NCBI GenBank assembly: GCA_013339765.2
Contig: JABSTR010001244.1
Location: 1,747,501-1,811,500 of the forward strand
From: Haemaphysalis longicornis
Lineage: Eukaryota; Arthropoda; Arachnida; Ixodida; Ixodidae
Length of the DNA stretch: 64,000 nucleotides
Reading direction: 5' to 3'
In this document: positions 23,059 to 35,217 of the stretch, piece by piece
Layout of the letters: the number at the start of each line of letters is the position of its first letter
Numbering within the stretch: the stretch's first letter is position 1
Program-made: the position numbers and the translations under genes
The notes under the pieces: generated by a model
What the model saw: only the letters and a program-made list of their open reading frames with translations
Database searches by the model: none
Told to the model about the DNA's origin: nothing

Positions 23059-23573
23059 GGAAGCGTCGCTCATTTTCTTTCTGAATTATTTTTGAGGCCC
23101 GGCGCGTGCTTGATGACGCATTTTTATGACCGTCTGCCGGTCACTGACGAACTGATGACGACGACGACGACGCCGTTTTTCGTAAAGGCCTAAAAAGACG
23201 GTGTTCTTGGAAGTGCACTTTAGCAGCCTGCATGCTGCATACCAAGGTGCGCTGCTTGTGTCCAGAATAGAAACTGAAGAAACGCCCAGATGAAGACACT
23301 GATGTGGTTCACAGCGGCCCGAGATATCGAAGAGACGAGCCAACCCTTGGCTAAGCGTGCGCTAGTGTGTTATCGTGCTGTTAGTGCCACCGGTCGTTTG
23401 ATACGTGAGCGCGCGCACGTAGCCCACCCATCGGTTCGTCGGGTCAGCGGACCTTATCAGCGATGAATCGCGGAATGTCCCAGTGCTAACCCCTGACCTC
23501 TGCCAGAGTCCTCTGCTTCTGCTAAACAATAAGTTGTCGTAAATTGAAACCGAAAGCAAGGAAATCCGTTATG

Positions 23574-23799
23574 TATAAATAGGGTTGGGAAACGGCGTCG
23601 TGGTATATGCTGCACTGTGAGAGCCAGTTCAACACACAGGAAAAAAAGGAACATGAGCGCCAAGCACAGGTACAAAAACAGGCTTCTTAGAACCATCGCT
23701 GACTATAGGCTGCATCTTGAAGACAAGCCAGATAAGAAGTGAGCGGGCAAGTCAGCCGGGCGCGAACGTGCTCTGCCTACCGACTCCCTGAATAATAAA
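23574..23799 (+). other. Compact TATA / short frame / AATAAA unit
   Basis: TATAAATAG lies at 23574-23582. Downstream is a 29-codon frame from ATG 23653 to the TGA at 23740-23742 (MSAKHRYKNRLLRTIADYRL..., lysine/arginine-rich, -3 A at the start). An AATAAA signal follows at 23794-23799, 51 bases after the stop. A second, overlapping 27-codon frame starts earlier (ATG near 23607). The arrangement could be a tiny gene, but the segment 23610-23690 also resembles a dispersed tick repeat (GCCAGTTCAACACACAGG). I therefore do not call a gene. Confidence 0.25.
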
Positions 23800-24996
23800 C
23801 ACAGAAAACATCAAAACATGTCAGGCTGTGTGGTCAGAAGAGAGCTCATAATATAAAAAAAATGCTCTGTTATCTCACGTCTGAGTATTAAATGTACAAG
23901 TCTTGCTGATGCCAACTTGCTTATCGGTGGATGCAAACACATTCGTGAATGCGGCCGTCTTAATTGCCTGGTGTTCGCGGCATGTCAGGTTATTTAAAGA
24001 AAAAAATATGGCGCCAAAGGAATACCTTGTAGATTTCCGCATACTAAATCACAAACTGTCAAGTCCGATCTTTCGAGCCTCAGGGTCGTGCGCATAAGTT
24101 GGCGCCGGAGACGCGCGTATGCATAAAGCACAAAAAGTGCTGTCATTAGGGTAACCTTAATCGCCGCCTTCCTTTGAAGGCTTCCTCCCGGAATACCCGC
24201 ACGGAAGAGGCTCTCGTTTCAGTGTGTAGTGTTGCCTGCTTGCGTCAGCATTGCAATCCATTTGTGTAGGCCTAAAACCTTGATTAGTGACACATCTTTT
24301 TCCCTCAGCGCCTTCCAGCCGATGCGGAGCTGAAAATTCGCTCTTTTGAAGTTCTTTCTAGAAGCCTCCTGATTCATCCTGTGTGCTTCTCTCGCTGCAA
24401 GTAATGTGGGACAAAACAGAACCACTCAAGTCCTTGGCGGCGGATACTTGGGCTGAAATGTTTCTGGAACGCTGGTGCTCAGTGCAAACAGCGAATATTA
24501 CGACTTGTCGCATCAAAGCTTATGAACCTACTCGTCGAGACAACAACAACAACAACAACAACAAAATATCAGCAAAAATTTGCATTCGGGAAAGGCACTG
24601 AGGATAAATAAGACTCACAACCACCCACTCATTGATTGTTAGAATAACCACGGGTCTTTTAACGAGCTCAGAAAGCTCATTTTGTCATTGACATATTAAA
24701 GTCCCCCTTCCCGTCGGGAGGAAAATTGTGACGCTGTTTCGCAATATTACAAAAAAGGCCGAATTTGTCGCCCGCTACTCGTTGTAATGGTGTTAGGAGG
24801 ATAGATGGGCATAATGGGTCTGAACAGCGCAAGCAACGTCAGTTTGACTTCCTATCAGTGGGTAAACAAACGTCTTGCACAGCCTCGGCGCCACGTTGCG
24901 TTGCACCACTAAAAGCTCCCAATTTATTATTACCTGGTTCCTCCGCATGTGAGGCAGCTGGAAGAAGCTGATGCTTCGAAGCTTCAAGTATCATTG
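23800..24996. other. No gene recognised; (CAA)n at 24541-24562
   Basis: Short frames only. A short CAA repeat gives asparagine runs in one frame. Confidence 0.45.
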
Positions 24997-26486
24997 TTAC
25001 GATAGTAAGCGAAAAAAGCGACTGCGCAAGAAATAGCGTGTTCGAAATTGCGCAGAAAGGCTCCAGCCGCGCAAGAAAAAAATGGCGCGTTCGAAATTAC
25101 GCAGAAAGGCTCCAGCCGCGCAAGAAAAAAAAAATGGCGCGTTCGAAATGCCGCAGAAAGGCTCCAGCCGCGCAAGAAAAAAATGGCGCGTTCGAAATAA
25201 CGCAGAAAGGCTCCAGCCGCGCAAATAAAAAAAAAATGGCGCGTTCGAAATGATGCAGAAAGGCTCCAGCCGCACAAGAAAAAAAATGGCGCGTTCGAAA
25301 GGACGCAAAACAGTTCCAGAATACGAAATGAAAGCAAGCGCAAAAAGAACAGGACTCCCACTGGCGCAGTTTCAGGCAGGGGCACGCGAGCACTGCGAAG
25401 GCGGGAAATTTGAAATGCACTGGGCGGCAGCAGTGAGCGGATAACGGCGCTGCCATAGAGTTTCTTACAGTATACACTAGAGAGGAATCTGGCGCTAGCG
25501 TCTATGCGGCTCAAATCAAGGTCGTCTGTGTCGTCATGGGCCGCCATTATACATCGCGCTCGCCTTAGTGTCATCATTGGCTTGGATTGAAACGTTTTAG
25601 TGACCGCAAATTTAAACAAAGTGCCACAAAAACGCGAAGAATAGTGTTCAATTATGTAAGTGGGAAATAAAAACAGGATGTTTTAAAACTAAGAAAAAAA
25701 GAAGTAAAGCGTACTTTTTCCGGAACGGCTGTGCCTGCTATTCCGCAGGCCAAGGTTGTAGTTACAAACAATGTTATTATTTGGGGGGTAACTCATTAGA
25801 CTGTGATTTTATTAATTTTACCATTATTTCAAAAAATAAGTTGTTTGAAGAGTTTCGAAAGTTTTTTTGAGCGTGCCTATGAAAACGTTGTCTTCGTGGT
25901 GAACCGGTGCACCGCGACCGCCAGCTAGGTTAACAACAAAAATGAAAACGTGGCGTTAAAGTAGTGGACGATGACAAGATAGGACGCATACAAGCGCCCG
26001 TATCTGGCGTGTCTTGTCTTCGTCGAAGTACGTTTTGTTTCTTCTTTTCGTCGGCTACAAATTTCGCGGCGGCATATTACCCGCTAAGTCATACGTCCTT
26101 CGACTGCGGCATGAGCAACGTCAGGTACGATCACGCATTGCCTGCTGTTTCAATGAACACGGCTACCACAGAAACGGGAGGATTTCGGCTTCCTTGTAGC
26201 TCGTAAACGTGTGAATGCATAGTGAAGAAAGCAAATCCCAAACACCGCTTAAGAATCCAGTTGTCATGCCAAGCCCAAGCCAAAAAGGATGTCTTCCCAT
26301 GAACCCCCACGACGACATGGCTTACGAGGCGCAGTTTCCTCTCTGGTATACTTTTTAAGAAACTCTATGGGCGCTGCAGCCCATTATGGCGAATCACTGC
26401 TCTGCACTTCCGACAGCTTTCCCATTGCGTGGAACGGCTTTAATTTTTTTTTTCTTGCGCGTCCGCTTTTTCCGCTTACTATCGTA
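24997..26486. mobile_element. 1.5-kb inverted-repeat element, non-autonomous
   Basis: The left end (TTACGATAGTAAGCGAAAAA, 24997-25016, followed by a GCGCAAGAAA string) matches the reverse complement of 26447-26486. A second inverted match lies deeper in: 25455-25490 (CATAGAGTTTCTTACAGTAT) with the complement of 26333-26372. The ends therefore form long, interrupted inverted repeats, as in fold-back or MITE-like elements. The middle has no recognisable transposase. A clear target duplication was not found. Confidence 0.6.
25016..25312. repeat. Minisatellite, about 49-53 bp unit, six copies
   Basis: The unit GCGCGTTCGAAATnnCGCAG, then AAAGGCTCCAGCCGCGCAAG and an A-run, has its TTCGAAA core at 25041, 25090, 25142, 25191, 25244 and 25294. 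The period varies (49 to 53) through the length of the A-run. The minus-strand 211-codon frame across it (repeated GWSLSA and FRTRHFF in all three phases) is an artefact: the unit length is not a multiple of three. Confidence 0.92.
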
Positions 26487-26815
26487 AAAAACAAACCAAC
26501 GAGCGTTCCTAACTAAATGAACGTGGGGGCTGCCGATTATATTGTTACGTGGCAAAGACGCACTAGATTAGGCAGCAGCGTGAGTCCTCATCGTCTTCTA
26601 TCAGCGGCGCAGCGCCCACCGCATGTTTGGCGCGAACAGGGATTGCCCCGTCACAATATACACAGATTTTGCCCGAAATATACCTGAAGTTTTCTTTGCG
26701 CTAAACAAGATGTATGACAAGCGCCTGCGGTTCACGAGTTTAGAACGGTTATGACTATTTAAACGGTGTGGTTTTTCGAAGCCTCAGCGTGGCTCCCTGA
26801 CGCCGGTACAGAAGG

Positions 26816-26905
26816 CTTTATGGGTCCGTTATCTCGCTCCGCCGCCTGATTCCGGCATTCGCATCGACCGTTAGCGAGATAAGACGACAAGGCGAGCCCA
26901 TAAAG
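26816..26905. repeat. Interrupted hairpin with two matched arms
   Basis: CTTTATGGG (26816-26824) pairs with CCCATAAAG (26897-26905), and TTATCTCGCT (26829-26838) pairs with AGCGAGATAA (26873-26882). The right arm has an extra 10 bases between them. It looks like a small, decayed palindromic element. Confidence 0.7.
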
Positions 26906-28913
26906 TGCTCTACACTTAGAAGAGCGTATACGTAAACATTGTTTTTGTCAATCAAAGCATCCTGTTCCAAAGCGACGCACGGGGTTAACGATTAGGTGAG
27001 CGTCAGTCGTTAAAGTATACAGGCGGCCAGCGCGACCTTTTCATTCCCTACTCCTTGATAAGGCATGGATATGTTCCGGACTGTGCTGCGCATGCGCAGT
27101 TAGATCATCCTGACGATTCCGCCAATTATATTACTGCTGTCGCAGTGAGCGATAAAATGGCTCTTGCCAGGACGAGACTCGGTCGAACCACTCAAGCGAG
27201 CTTCACGATAGTTGTTAGCTAGACGCCGGAGGTGTACGCCGCAGACCAACTCAACACATTAGTCCACACCTTTTAAAGCTGTCATGCTTTCTTTCATAGC
27301 CGTGGGGACCATTTCTGGGCTGTATAAGTACAGTCGAGGCTGGCAGCAAAGCGTTCCCGAACGCGGTTGCAATAGTCACGCACATACGTAGGCACGTTGC
27401 GCTGATGGTTGCCTCGCAAGCAGCAGCGCCACTTTCTATACCCTGGTGGTTCCAGGCGTCATTTCTGTTGTGAAAGATGCCACGCTCACTAAGGCCTCTG
27501 TTGGTAGCATTCAATTTACGTGAGTATCGGAGCCCTTCCCGAGATACCGGCAGCCTTGATTATCACGAGTCAAGCATGGACACACAGACAAAGAGGATAT
27601 GTAAGGTAACATCATGATAACAAAATCCGGGGCGAAGCAACAGTTTAAATGGCGCAGATGAAAAGGCGTTATTCGTTGATATTGTAGCGACCAATCAGTT
27701 TTTATATAATAAAAAGGCAGGGAAAAATCAATGCATTCATCACGGCCGTCTTTCCTTGCGCCGTTTCTAAGTGTCAGCTCCGTAGACAGTTGGCACGGCA
27801 CGCTGCATGCAGTAAGCAGGTGACAACTGGTAGAGAAATCGCCACTCCTTTACCGATGCCCTAGCGTGCTTTACAGACAGCTTGATTAGGAAAATTGGTG
27901 CGCTCGCAGTGGCCTCTGCCCAGTAGAGGGTGCCTACTCATACGGACGTTCGCTCGGCGAGTGTACTCTGCACTCGAAAGAACTACTTTCCGCAAAGAAA
28001 ACAGCGGTAAAGCTGTGGCCGAGGGGGGAAGTCGTGAGAGGATACTGGCGGCTTCTTTCTTTGTGGCCTCCGTAACGTCGATGTTTGTAGAAGTATTGCC
28101 ACATAGAGAAAGGGACGAGAGCACTCAACCACTCACACTACCTCCTAGAGATAGGAAAAACAGTAAGGTAAATGCGGTGTCTGCGGCTTGTTGCGTAATT
28201 TGAAAAATAAAAAAAAAAAAAAAAAAAAACGCTCGTCTTTTTCACGGTTTTCTAAACAAAGAGACTGGCTACGCTTCCAGAAATGCCTACACGAAAGCTA
28301 CGTGCACGTATTCCCCGCGCTGTTTCCGTCGCGTGCAATTTCAGCCGCACTTTCGTATAGGTTCCAGCTTTATGATTCCAGGCCGCCTTAGGCGAGTGCT
28401 CTGTGCTTGTTTGTAGACGCCGGCAAAACAGCACTCTTTAGGCGCTCTGGAGTCCGTGCTTTCCGACTCCATTTCGCTATCTTTCTCGCCGGCGTAATGG
28501 CAGCCCGTTTATTCATACGGGCTCTCGTCTGTCCCTCGCCCTCCTCTATTGCCGACCTCGCCGTGCTCCCACTGCAGCGAACACTGTATCGCTGTGCTTG
28601 CATGCGGTTCTCGTCCGGTTTGCGCTCACTCGAGGGCGGAGCGAGGGCTTTCACTTCCGGCATCTGTCCGCAGCGCTTCTCCTCGAAGGGAACTTGCTTT
28701 TCGGTGCTGTACGCGGAGCTGACAACAATTTCAGCGAACTTGGTGAAATAGGGTGCTTGTTGTTTTATAAACGATTAATGGCCGCGTTCTATGGTATTTG
28801 CTTTTATATTTGAATGCCTTAACTTTCACATCGGGCTTGGAGCTGTTTTGATCCACCAGCTGGCTGTTGTTATCGTTAATTGGCCTAGACTGTCGAGAGT
28901 GCACTGAGTCGAC
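26906..28913. other. No gene recognised (about 2 kb); poly-A at 28206-28229
   Basis: Short frames without family resemblance. The GC-rich stretch 28380-28740 stays open on both strands (114 and 91 codons) without recognisable product. A NRF1-type palindrome GCGCATGCGC occurs near 27090. Confidence 0.4.
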
Positions 28914-29715
28914 TTAAAGGGACCCTGCAACACTTGCCATCGACTACTTGTAATGCATTTTGGGATAAAGTCTATTGTCCCAGAAATCTCCTCCCGCAAG
29001 AATTATGAAAATCCGTTCACAATCTACGAAACTACGCGCGATGAGAAATCGCGCATAATCGTTCCCTCTCAACTCGACCGCGGGCAACGTGACGAAAGCT
29101 GCGCGCTCTCTCCCGCAGAGGGGGGGGCGGCTCGCGGCGTTCTCTTCGGCGGCCTTCGATATATCACATGCCGGGTAGTTTTCTCAATTTCTCCGCAACG
29201 CGGAGGGACCTATTTCCGGTCTGGTGCCCCAAAAAAGCAGGCATGGGTGCCTGCTCGCAAGTGCGCGCTCGGGCTGGTAGGGCGTTTTTTAAGCAATAAA
29301 CGTTTGTAGTCGAGTGGTCCCGTTGAAAGGGAAGTATTGAGCTCATCACTCTAACTCTGCGCGCACTCAAAACACAAAAGAAACGGCAAAACTGTGCCTA
29401 CAGGTTCAGGCATAGAAGAGGTTTCGTACACATCGATGACGACAACGGAAATGGGAGAATCTAGCCGTGAAGTTGACCAGTGACAGCCGATCGGGCAGCC
29501 ATGGCCTATGTGACGTCCCTTAGGCCATGCCAGGGGTTGCATAATGAGGACAACTGAAGAGAGAGCGGTTGGTTTTTTCGCGTCTTTCACATCGATTTAC
29601 GCGCTCACCGCTTCACGTGCACGTGTAATATTTGGCTCAGTATTCCTGGCAGTGTAATCTAAACGTCGAGCAGGTTTACTTGCACTGCTCAAAGAGTGTT
29701 GCAGGGTCCCTTTAA
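28914..29715 (+). mobile_element. TTAA-bounded non-autonomous element, copy 1
   Basis: 802 bp. The left end is TTAAAGGGACCCTGCAACAC (28914-28933) and the right end is its reverse complement, ending AGGGTCCCTTTAA at 29715. TTAA at both borders fits the target duplication of piggyBac-type transposons, though the superfamily is not proven. A second copy lies inverted at 35218-36055. Frames such as KSIVPEISSRKNYENPF are shared by both copies only because the DNA is conserved; there is no transposase. Confidence 0.8.
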
Positions 29716-29941
29716 GGTGAGGGGTAAATTGGTAATGGTTTTACGTTTCATTCGTGCTGCGAAAACGGTTGCCGTGTACAAATACGATTCTTACGCAGTT
29801 GCCGGAGTGGTTACGTTTTTTGCATTAAATGCGCTACCCTCTCCTCGAACAATTGTATAGCTTTACATTTACAGGTTATATTAAGATGGACATTAGAGTG
29901 GAAACTTTCTGGTCGGAAGCTGTTTACGACAGTACCTCAAC

Positions 29942-30050
29942 CCTCCGCGGTGGCTCAGCGGCTAAGGCGTTGTGCTGCTGAGTCGAAGTATGCGGGTTCC
30001 ATCCCGGCCACGGTGGTTGGTTTTCTGATGGAGGCGAAAAGCGAAAAACT
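29942..30050 (+). mobile_element. tRNA-derived SINE (Ruka-like), 3'-truncated
   Basis: Plus-strand copy: box A (GGTGGCTCAGCGGCTAAGGC), box B (GGGTTCCATCCCGGCC), then the core start TCTGATGGAGGCGAAAAGCG, after which the family sequence stops. The 3' half and tail are absent. Confidence 0.85.
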
Positions 30051-32175
30051 GCACTGCCAAGGTGTAGCTTCAGCGCGTTGACCCCCCTTCCGCCCCTTTT
30101 GAAAAAGAAAATACTATCTGCGTCATCAGGCAATAAAATCTTACGCGCAGTAAATTAGCAATCGACGTTCAGGGGCCGGGAACGCTCTGAAACGTACGGT
30201 AGGTAAATGAATACGTGCGCTTTTAGTTAGTGTGCCCACTCACGCATAAATGTGCCAAGCGGCTCTATCATTTTGACGTGTCGGAGGCCTCTTATTCGCC
30301 GTAGTTAATTGCTGAGTCTAAAGCCTGCACTTAGAACACTCTCACCGACTGAACACCGGTCGTTCATGGAACGAATAAAGAAAAAACCGCCAGTAATTAC
30401 CTAAAAATGAATGTAGAAAATGTGCGCTACGTACTTTGTAGATCCTCCATCCCCGTGGTTTCACCGGCATCACAATAATGTGTTTGTCAACTAGGCATTC
30501 TGGCGAAGCCATTCAGCCGCGCCATGAGCGGAGGGGAAGGGCTTAGCGCTGGAATCGGAAGTGACCCGTGCACGAGGAGTTACTGTAGGCATTACAGCGT
30601 TGGCACTTCACTGTTCACTGCCTTGAGAGAAAGACGTCCAAGAGGTGAGGAGATATGCAGCGGTCAGAGTTTGATGCCGCTTTGTTCGAATGCGTCTAAT
30701 GGAGTGGTAGGGCTGTTAAATTTCCGGACTAGTACTTTGGTATTATGAAACAATCCCGCATCGTTGTTTGAAGCTGGGGTGTGGCTTTCAACCGACCGCG
30801 CTACTAACCCCTCACAATTGTTGCGCATGTGATTGCCATTGCACGAGAGGATTCTTTCGATCGGGCCCGCCTGCCACTTCCGTAGCCCCCCGAATATCAA
30901 TTTCCTCGAACAAAGCTAGAACGCTTAGGAGAAGGTGAAGCGTAAAAACGAACGGCTTCACCATAGTTAAAGGAACACTAAGTGAATTAAGTTGATCGCA
31001 CCGGATGCTTCTTTGGATTGTGTACAGCGCGTAGTTTCGTTTCGCTTTCAATCTCGAACCCAGTGTGCCTCTCAGCGGTGTTCTTTCCACCTCTAATCAA
31101 AGCTCGCTGTGTTCGAGGCTTGTTATGCGGCGAGCGATGCAGGGCGCAGTGGGCGTGCACCGGGGAAGTGCGCTCCCGCAGGCAAAACTGTGCAGCGACC
31201 GTCCGGAAATGACCAGGACAGCCTGTCCCTTTCCTCATTGGACGAAATCACGTGAAGTGTTACGCGTAGCCGGTGGTGCATGCAGCCAGCAACCACGAGA
31301 CGAGTGGCCGTACACGAGCATGGATTTCTATTTTCCTCGGCCCTCGCGTAGTTTTGCCTTTCTCGCTCGCGGAACGCGCGGGTTCTTCCGTGGCGGCTTT
31401 TTCCGTTTCTCTCTCGCTATTACAACTTGCCAGAGCGAAGGTAGTCGCGTGTGATAGATTAGCCACACGTCGGGGGAAGAGCGTAAAAACATGGGCGCAC
31501 TTGGTTTCCCTTTGTCTTTCTGCGGCGTGATGACTTGTAGAGCGTGTATTACGTGGCCCAGTGCTCCCTCGCATTGCCGGGCATGCCATTGTGTCGTCGC
31601 GGAAGCGCTTTCGCGTTCCGTAGAAAGGAGCAGTTCGGCGCTTTTTACGACGTGGCGGGGTCCAACACATGGTCGGTCTGGATTGACGGTTCTGCTGGGG
31701 CAGGGTGATATGCTCTCGCCTGGTACTTAATTTCACAACGAAACTATAAGCGCCTCGGTTTCTTGGGTCATCGAGTCGGCCCGGTCAAGAGGAATCCTGG
31801 ACTAAGGACGCTTCACCACCACCTTTTTTTCCTTTCCCTTTTGCTTTCATAAACGTTTTCTACTACTACGATGCATGCTCAGTGTGTGCTCTTCAAATCA
31901 CTTATCTCTCCCGCAGGATTTATTCATTTGTATTGCGTATTTATTCGTCGTAATGTAATTAATACTTATTTATCCGCTGACTCTAATTGGGTGCCAATCT
32001 CCTCATTACAATAGAGCCCTAGAATACCACGGGTGGCACATCGACCAGCTCCCATTTCTCGGCGCGTTTAGGGAAAACATCCATATGTTATTATGTTGGA
32101 ATCTGATCCTTAGTAGCCCTTGTAACGAAGCTTATAAAGTGTCTGCTGACTCTGCGTACTTCAGATATTGTAATC
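30051..32175. other. No gene recognised; one TTAA-type end
   Basis: At 30968-30985, TTAAAGGAACACTAAGTG looks like the end of a further TTAA-bounded element family common in tick DNA; I did not find its partner. The GC-rich stretch 31060-31740 has open frames on both strands (129, 158 and 85 codons) without recognisable domains. Confidence 0.4.
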
Positions 32176-32191
32176 TTCCAATGAATGAATG

Positions 32192-32222
<31 letters not shown>
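32176..32222. repeat. (AATG)n/(AATC)n microsatellite
   Basis: Short tetranucleotide repeats, AATG then AATC, with one AATA interruption. Confidence 0.9.
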
Positions 32223-32640
32223 GCGATCCATAGTTTATTATTAGCGACCTACTGGACAGCCTATAAACGTTTGTACAGGCGCAAATAAACCAAACGTATG
32301 CAAAACGTGTAATATTAACAGTAAGACACTGTAAGCACAATAAATTAATGCACAGCGGATGCACTATATTTATTTAAACATGAAGCAAACTAGCCTGGTG
32401 AAGCACAAAAACCAAATTTCGTCATACAGACCAATTCGAAAATCGCTTCCTATAAAAACAAAAACGTGTAAAGCGGGAAGAACAATCTGTAACACGGACA
32501 GGATAACAAAGGTGATACGGAAGAGTCCTCAACATGGCCAGTATTTACTACGCAAACAGCAACGTAGCTGGCCGATTACTACAGAACACTAAATTCCGTC
32601 CGGTTGAACAATTCAAGGTATCGTATATGCCATACTGTTA
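32223..32640 (-). mobile_element. Possible LINE 3' end
   Basis: The layout (tetranucleotide tail, then CATAGTTTATTATTAGC and an A-rich, non-coding stretch) is that of the minus-strand LINE ends at 8861 and 11161, but the sequence itself is not clearly the same. Assignment is by layout only. Confidence 0.25.
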
Positions 32641-32734
32641 AAGCGATGCCTTCGTTGCCTCACTGATGGCATTCGATGTCGGGCCAAAACGCACAGCAGT
32701 AAAGCAAACCTTGCACAACGGGTTTCACAAAACG

Positions 32735-32758
32735 ATGATGATGATGATGATGATGATA
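32735..32758. repeat. (GAT)n microsatellite
   Basis: Eight GAT units directly 3' of GTTTCACAAAAC. Confidence 0.95.
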
Positions 32759-32794
32759 GGTGAAGGCACATCAAGCGCGTTGAGAAAAAAAAAA

Positions 32795-32870
32795 CGCTTC
32801 CCGCGGTCGGAATCGAGCCTGGGTCCTTCGCGTTATGAAGACGGCGCTTATCCGATTACGCCATTCCGGA
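32795..32870 (-). mobile_element. tRNA-like retroposon fragment
   Basis: On the minus strand: TGGCGTAATCGGATAAGCGC (box A-like D-arm), then a loop TTCATAA at the anticodon position, then GGCTCGATTCC (box B). The acceptor stem does not pair and the T-arm is mismatched, so this is not a working tRNA gene. It looks like the head of a second, tRNA(Met)-like SINE family, flanked by A/T runs. Confidence 0.45.
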
Positions 32871-33291
32871 TTTTTTTTTTATTGCATGGAAAACTAGCCC
32901 GAAGAGTTTTAAAATCCCACCCTAACTACAATAACGGTACGTTCACTGACACATGTTTTAAAAGTCAGGCAGGCACACACACGTCTCAAGAAGATGCAAC
33001 CAGTCCGGCGGCTGCGACTGCGCCGCATAGACGCTGTACACAAGCGCACATTGTTCGCGAAAAATTGGCTTAGTTCCACGAGGTTCCTCGGGATCGCGGT
33101 CATTCACTCGACATTTCCATGGGCTAAACAATCCGATCAGCACGAAAAGGTCATATGGCACGGAACAGTTCTTCTTCACTGACAGGAATCACGGCGGAAG
33201 CAGTTTGGATTTTTGACTTTGACTCTGACTCAGGTTGCATGGCAGAAAGCTTCGCGTTTTAACAATCTTTCTCTTAGGGAAGGCGCTTTGG

Positions 33292-33345
33292 TTTCATTCA
33301 TTCATTCATTCATTCATTCATTCATTCATTCATTCATTCATTCAT
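33292..33345. repeat. (TTCA)n microsatellite
   Basis: About 13 TTCA units without interruption. Confidence 0.97.
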
Positions 33346-35217
33346 AGCTGAGTTTGCCCATAAAAGTCGGGTCAACCCAAGACGTGGACTTTATACGGCT
33401 GTATTTTGAAATCAGTGGTAGCAGGTGGTTTAAAATAGACACGGAAGGCGCAAAGGACGAAATGAAACGTGTGACCAAAGCGTGAAGAGCTATATGTGGC
33501 AACTTAAATAACTGTTGAAGTGTGATAAGAAACGGGGTCCCGCACGAGTGTGTCCTGTCTAGCTCCGCTATAGTCTGAGGCGGCTCTTGTCAGCTTCCCG
33601 TAGATGGTGCCAAGGATTGGGAATCCGGCGTGGCACAAATTAATGACGATAATATCGACGTCTTGCTTCATAGCCACCCCGCCTAGGGTCTGATTGTGGC
33701 ATAACGGGCAGTTTCAGTGACGTAGTGCGTTGGTCTGGTTCTGTTTGTAGATTAATTATTTGTGTGTGTGCGCGTGCGTGCGTGCGTGCGTGCGTTCAAG
33801 CTTGTGTGCATGAGCGTGCGTGTGTTTGGGGGGGGGGGGGGGAGGAAGAGCGTTGCAGTTGTAGGCAACAATTCAGGCACATAAGCCCTATACGGAACAG
33901 ACAAAGCACCCAACTTTAATTAAGGCATGACCTCTACATTCCCTTGTTTCCCCCTGCATTGCAAGACAAAGCGCAGTCAGCAACTCGCTATCGGGAAATG
34001 ATCTAGCTCTTAGCTGTGGTGGTGAACGAGAGAGGGCCTTGGTACCGCGCGTGTCCCTGGAAGATACGACGCGGAAGCGGGAATGTTCCACTGAAGCTAC
34101 CCGACGCCAGACGAAGGTTTCTCTCTGCCCGCCGTCATTGAAAGTGGATTCCCTTGATATCGAAGGGATGTTTTCTGGGCATCTTAGTGCTCGTGGACTA
34201 GTGCACTGGTTAGAGGAAATTCACGCAGGAACATTATGTGTTGATTGCTCTTGCTTTCTAGTAGTCGTGCATTTGGAATGGACACCACAGCGCTCCGGTT
34301 GTCTTGTTCTTTGCATTTCCGTCTTCGTTTGAACTTCGCGCGCTTCTAAGTACGGAATCCCACCACCTTGTTGGGCACTGTCAATTTTCCTTGTTTCATG
34401 CAGTTGGGTTAAACAATTACGGCCCCGAATTCGCCCACATACCGCGATTTCCCGTAGGCTGATGTGCGCGACCCTACTCCACTCGTTAATGCAGTTTAGC
34501 AGGATATTGGGAGAAAAATAAATTCTTGTGGGAACGGCAATTGTCTCTTGAACTACACCATGATGGACATTATCTATTTACTTCTTGAATTTAGTCATGT
34601 TGAAGAGGAGGGAGGCATTGACTAGGCACGGGCGCCATACGACTATCGTCTTTCGTCGGCATTTGCAACAAAGTAAGCAGATATGCAGCCATTTTTTTTT
34701 ACTTTTCAGCTACATTGTTATATCTTTGCCACTATATATGTAGCAATGAAAGCTACATATATGGGACAATTAAAGCCTTATACCTATGTATGTTTTGTTT
34801 TCTATCCCCAATTGAAATGTACAAAAAATAACAAGCCCAGGTTCATTGACTTAGCGTCGCGAACGCCGCTGTTAACATCGAAGCTAACTGGCGTCACCTA
34901 ATCGCAAGGCTAAGCTTCGTACGACATCTCAAAGAAAGCAGGTCCATTCCTGTCCGCGCCCGTTCACGCACCAACTCTCGCTGACGCCCCCGACAGGCGG
35001 ATTCTTCTTCCGCAGAGCGCGCGACTTTACCCATTTCCCGGACGTTCCAGAAACAACCACAAAGCGCACTCGTCTATACTCTATTTCATAAATAGCGTAC
35101 AATGCCTCCAAGGCAAGAGAGCGTGGCAGACTGGCAGTGGCTTGCAACAGTAAAGGCAAAGGTGGCAAACTCCACATCAATGCAATTTCCCGCACGGTGG
35201 TAGGCAGACAGCCTCAC
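33346..35217. other. No gene recognised (about 1.9 kb)
   Basis: Contains GTGC repeats at 33764-33796, a poly-G run at 33829-33842, and an 11-bp inverted repeat ATATATGTAGC (34734-34744) with its complement at 34752-34762. Frames are short. Confidence 0.4.

Noticed and set aside
24984..25619. 211-codon minus frame with repeated GWSLSA-FRTRHFF peptides
   Set aside because: Produced by a minisatellite whose unit is not a multiple of three; the same peptides appear in all phases.
28953..29309. Similar peptides (KSIVPEISSRKNYENPF) at 29 kb and 36 kb suggesting paralogous genes
   Set aside because: They come from two copies of the same non-coding TTAA element; the frames differ downstream and have no domain.
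32795..32870. tRNA(Met)-like gene
   Set aside because: No paired acceptor stem and mismatched T-arm; better read as a retroposon head.
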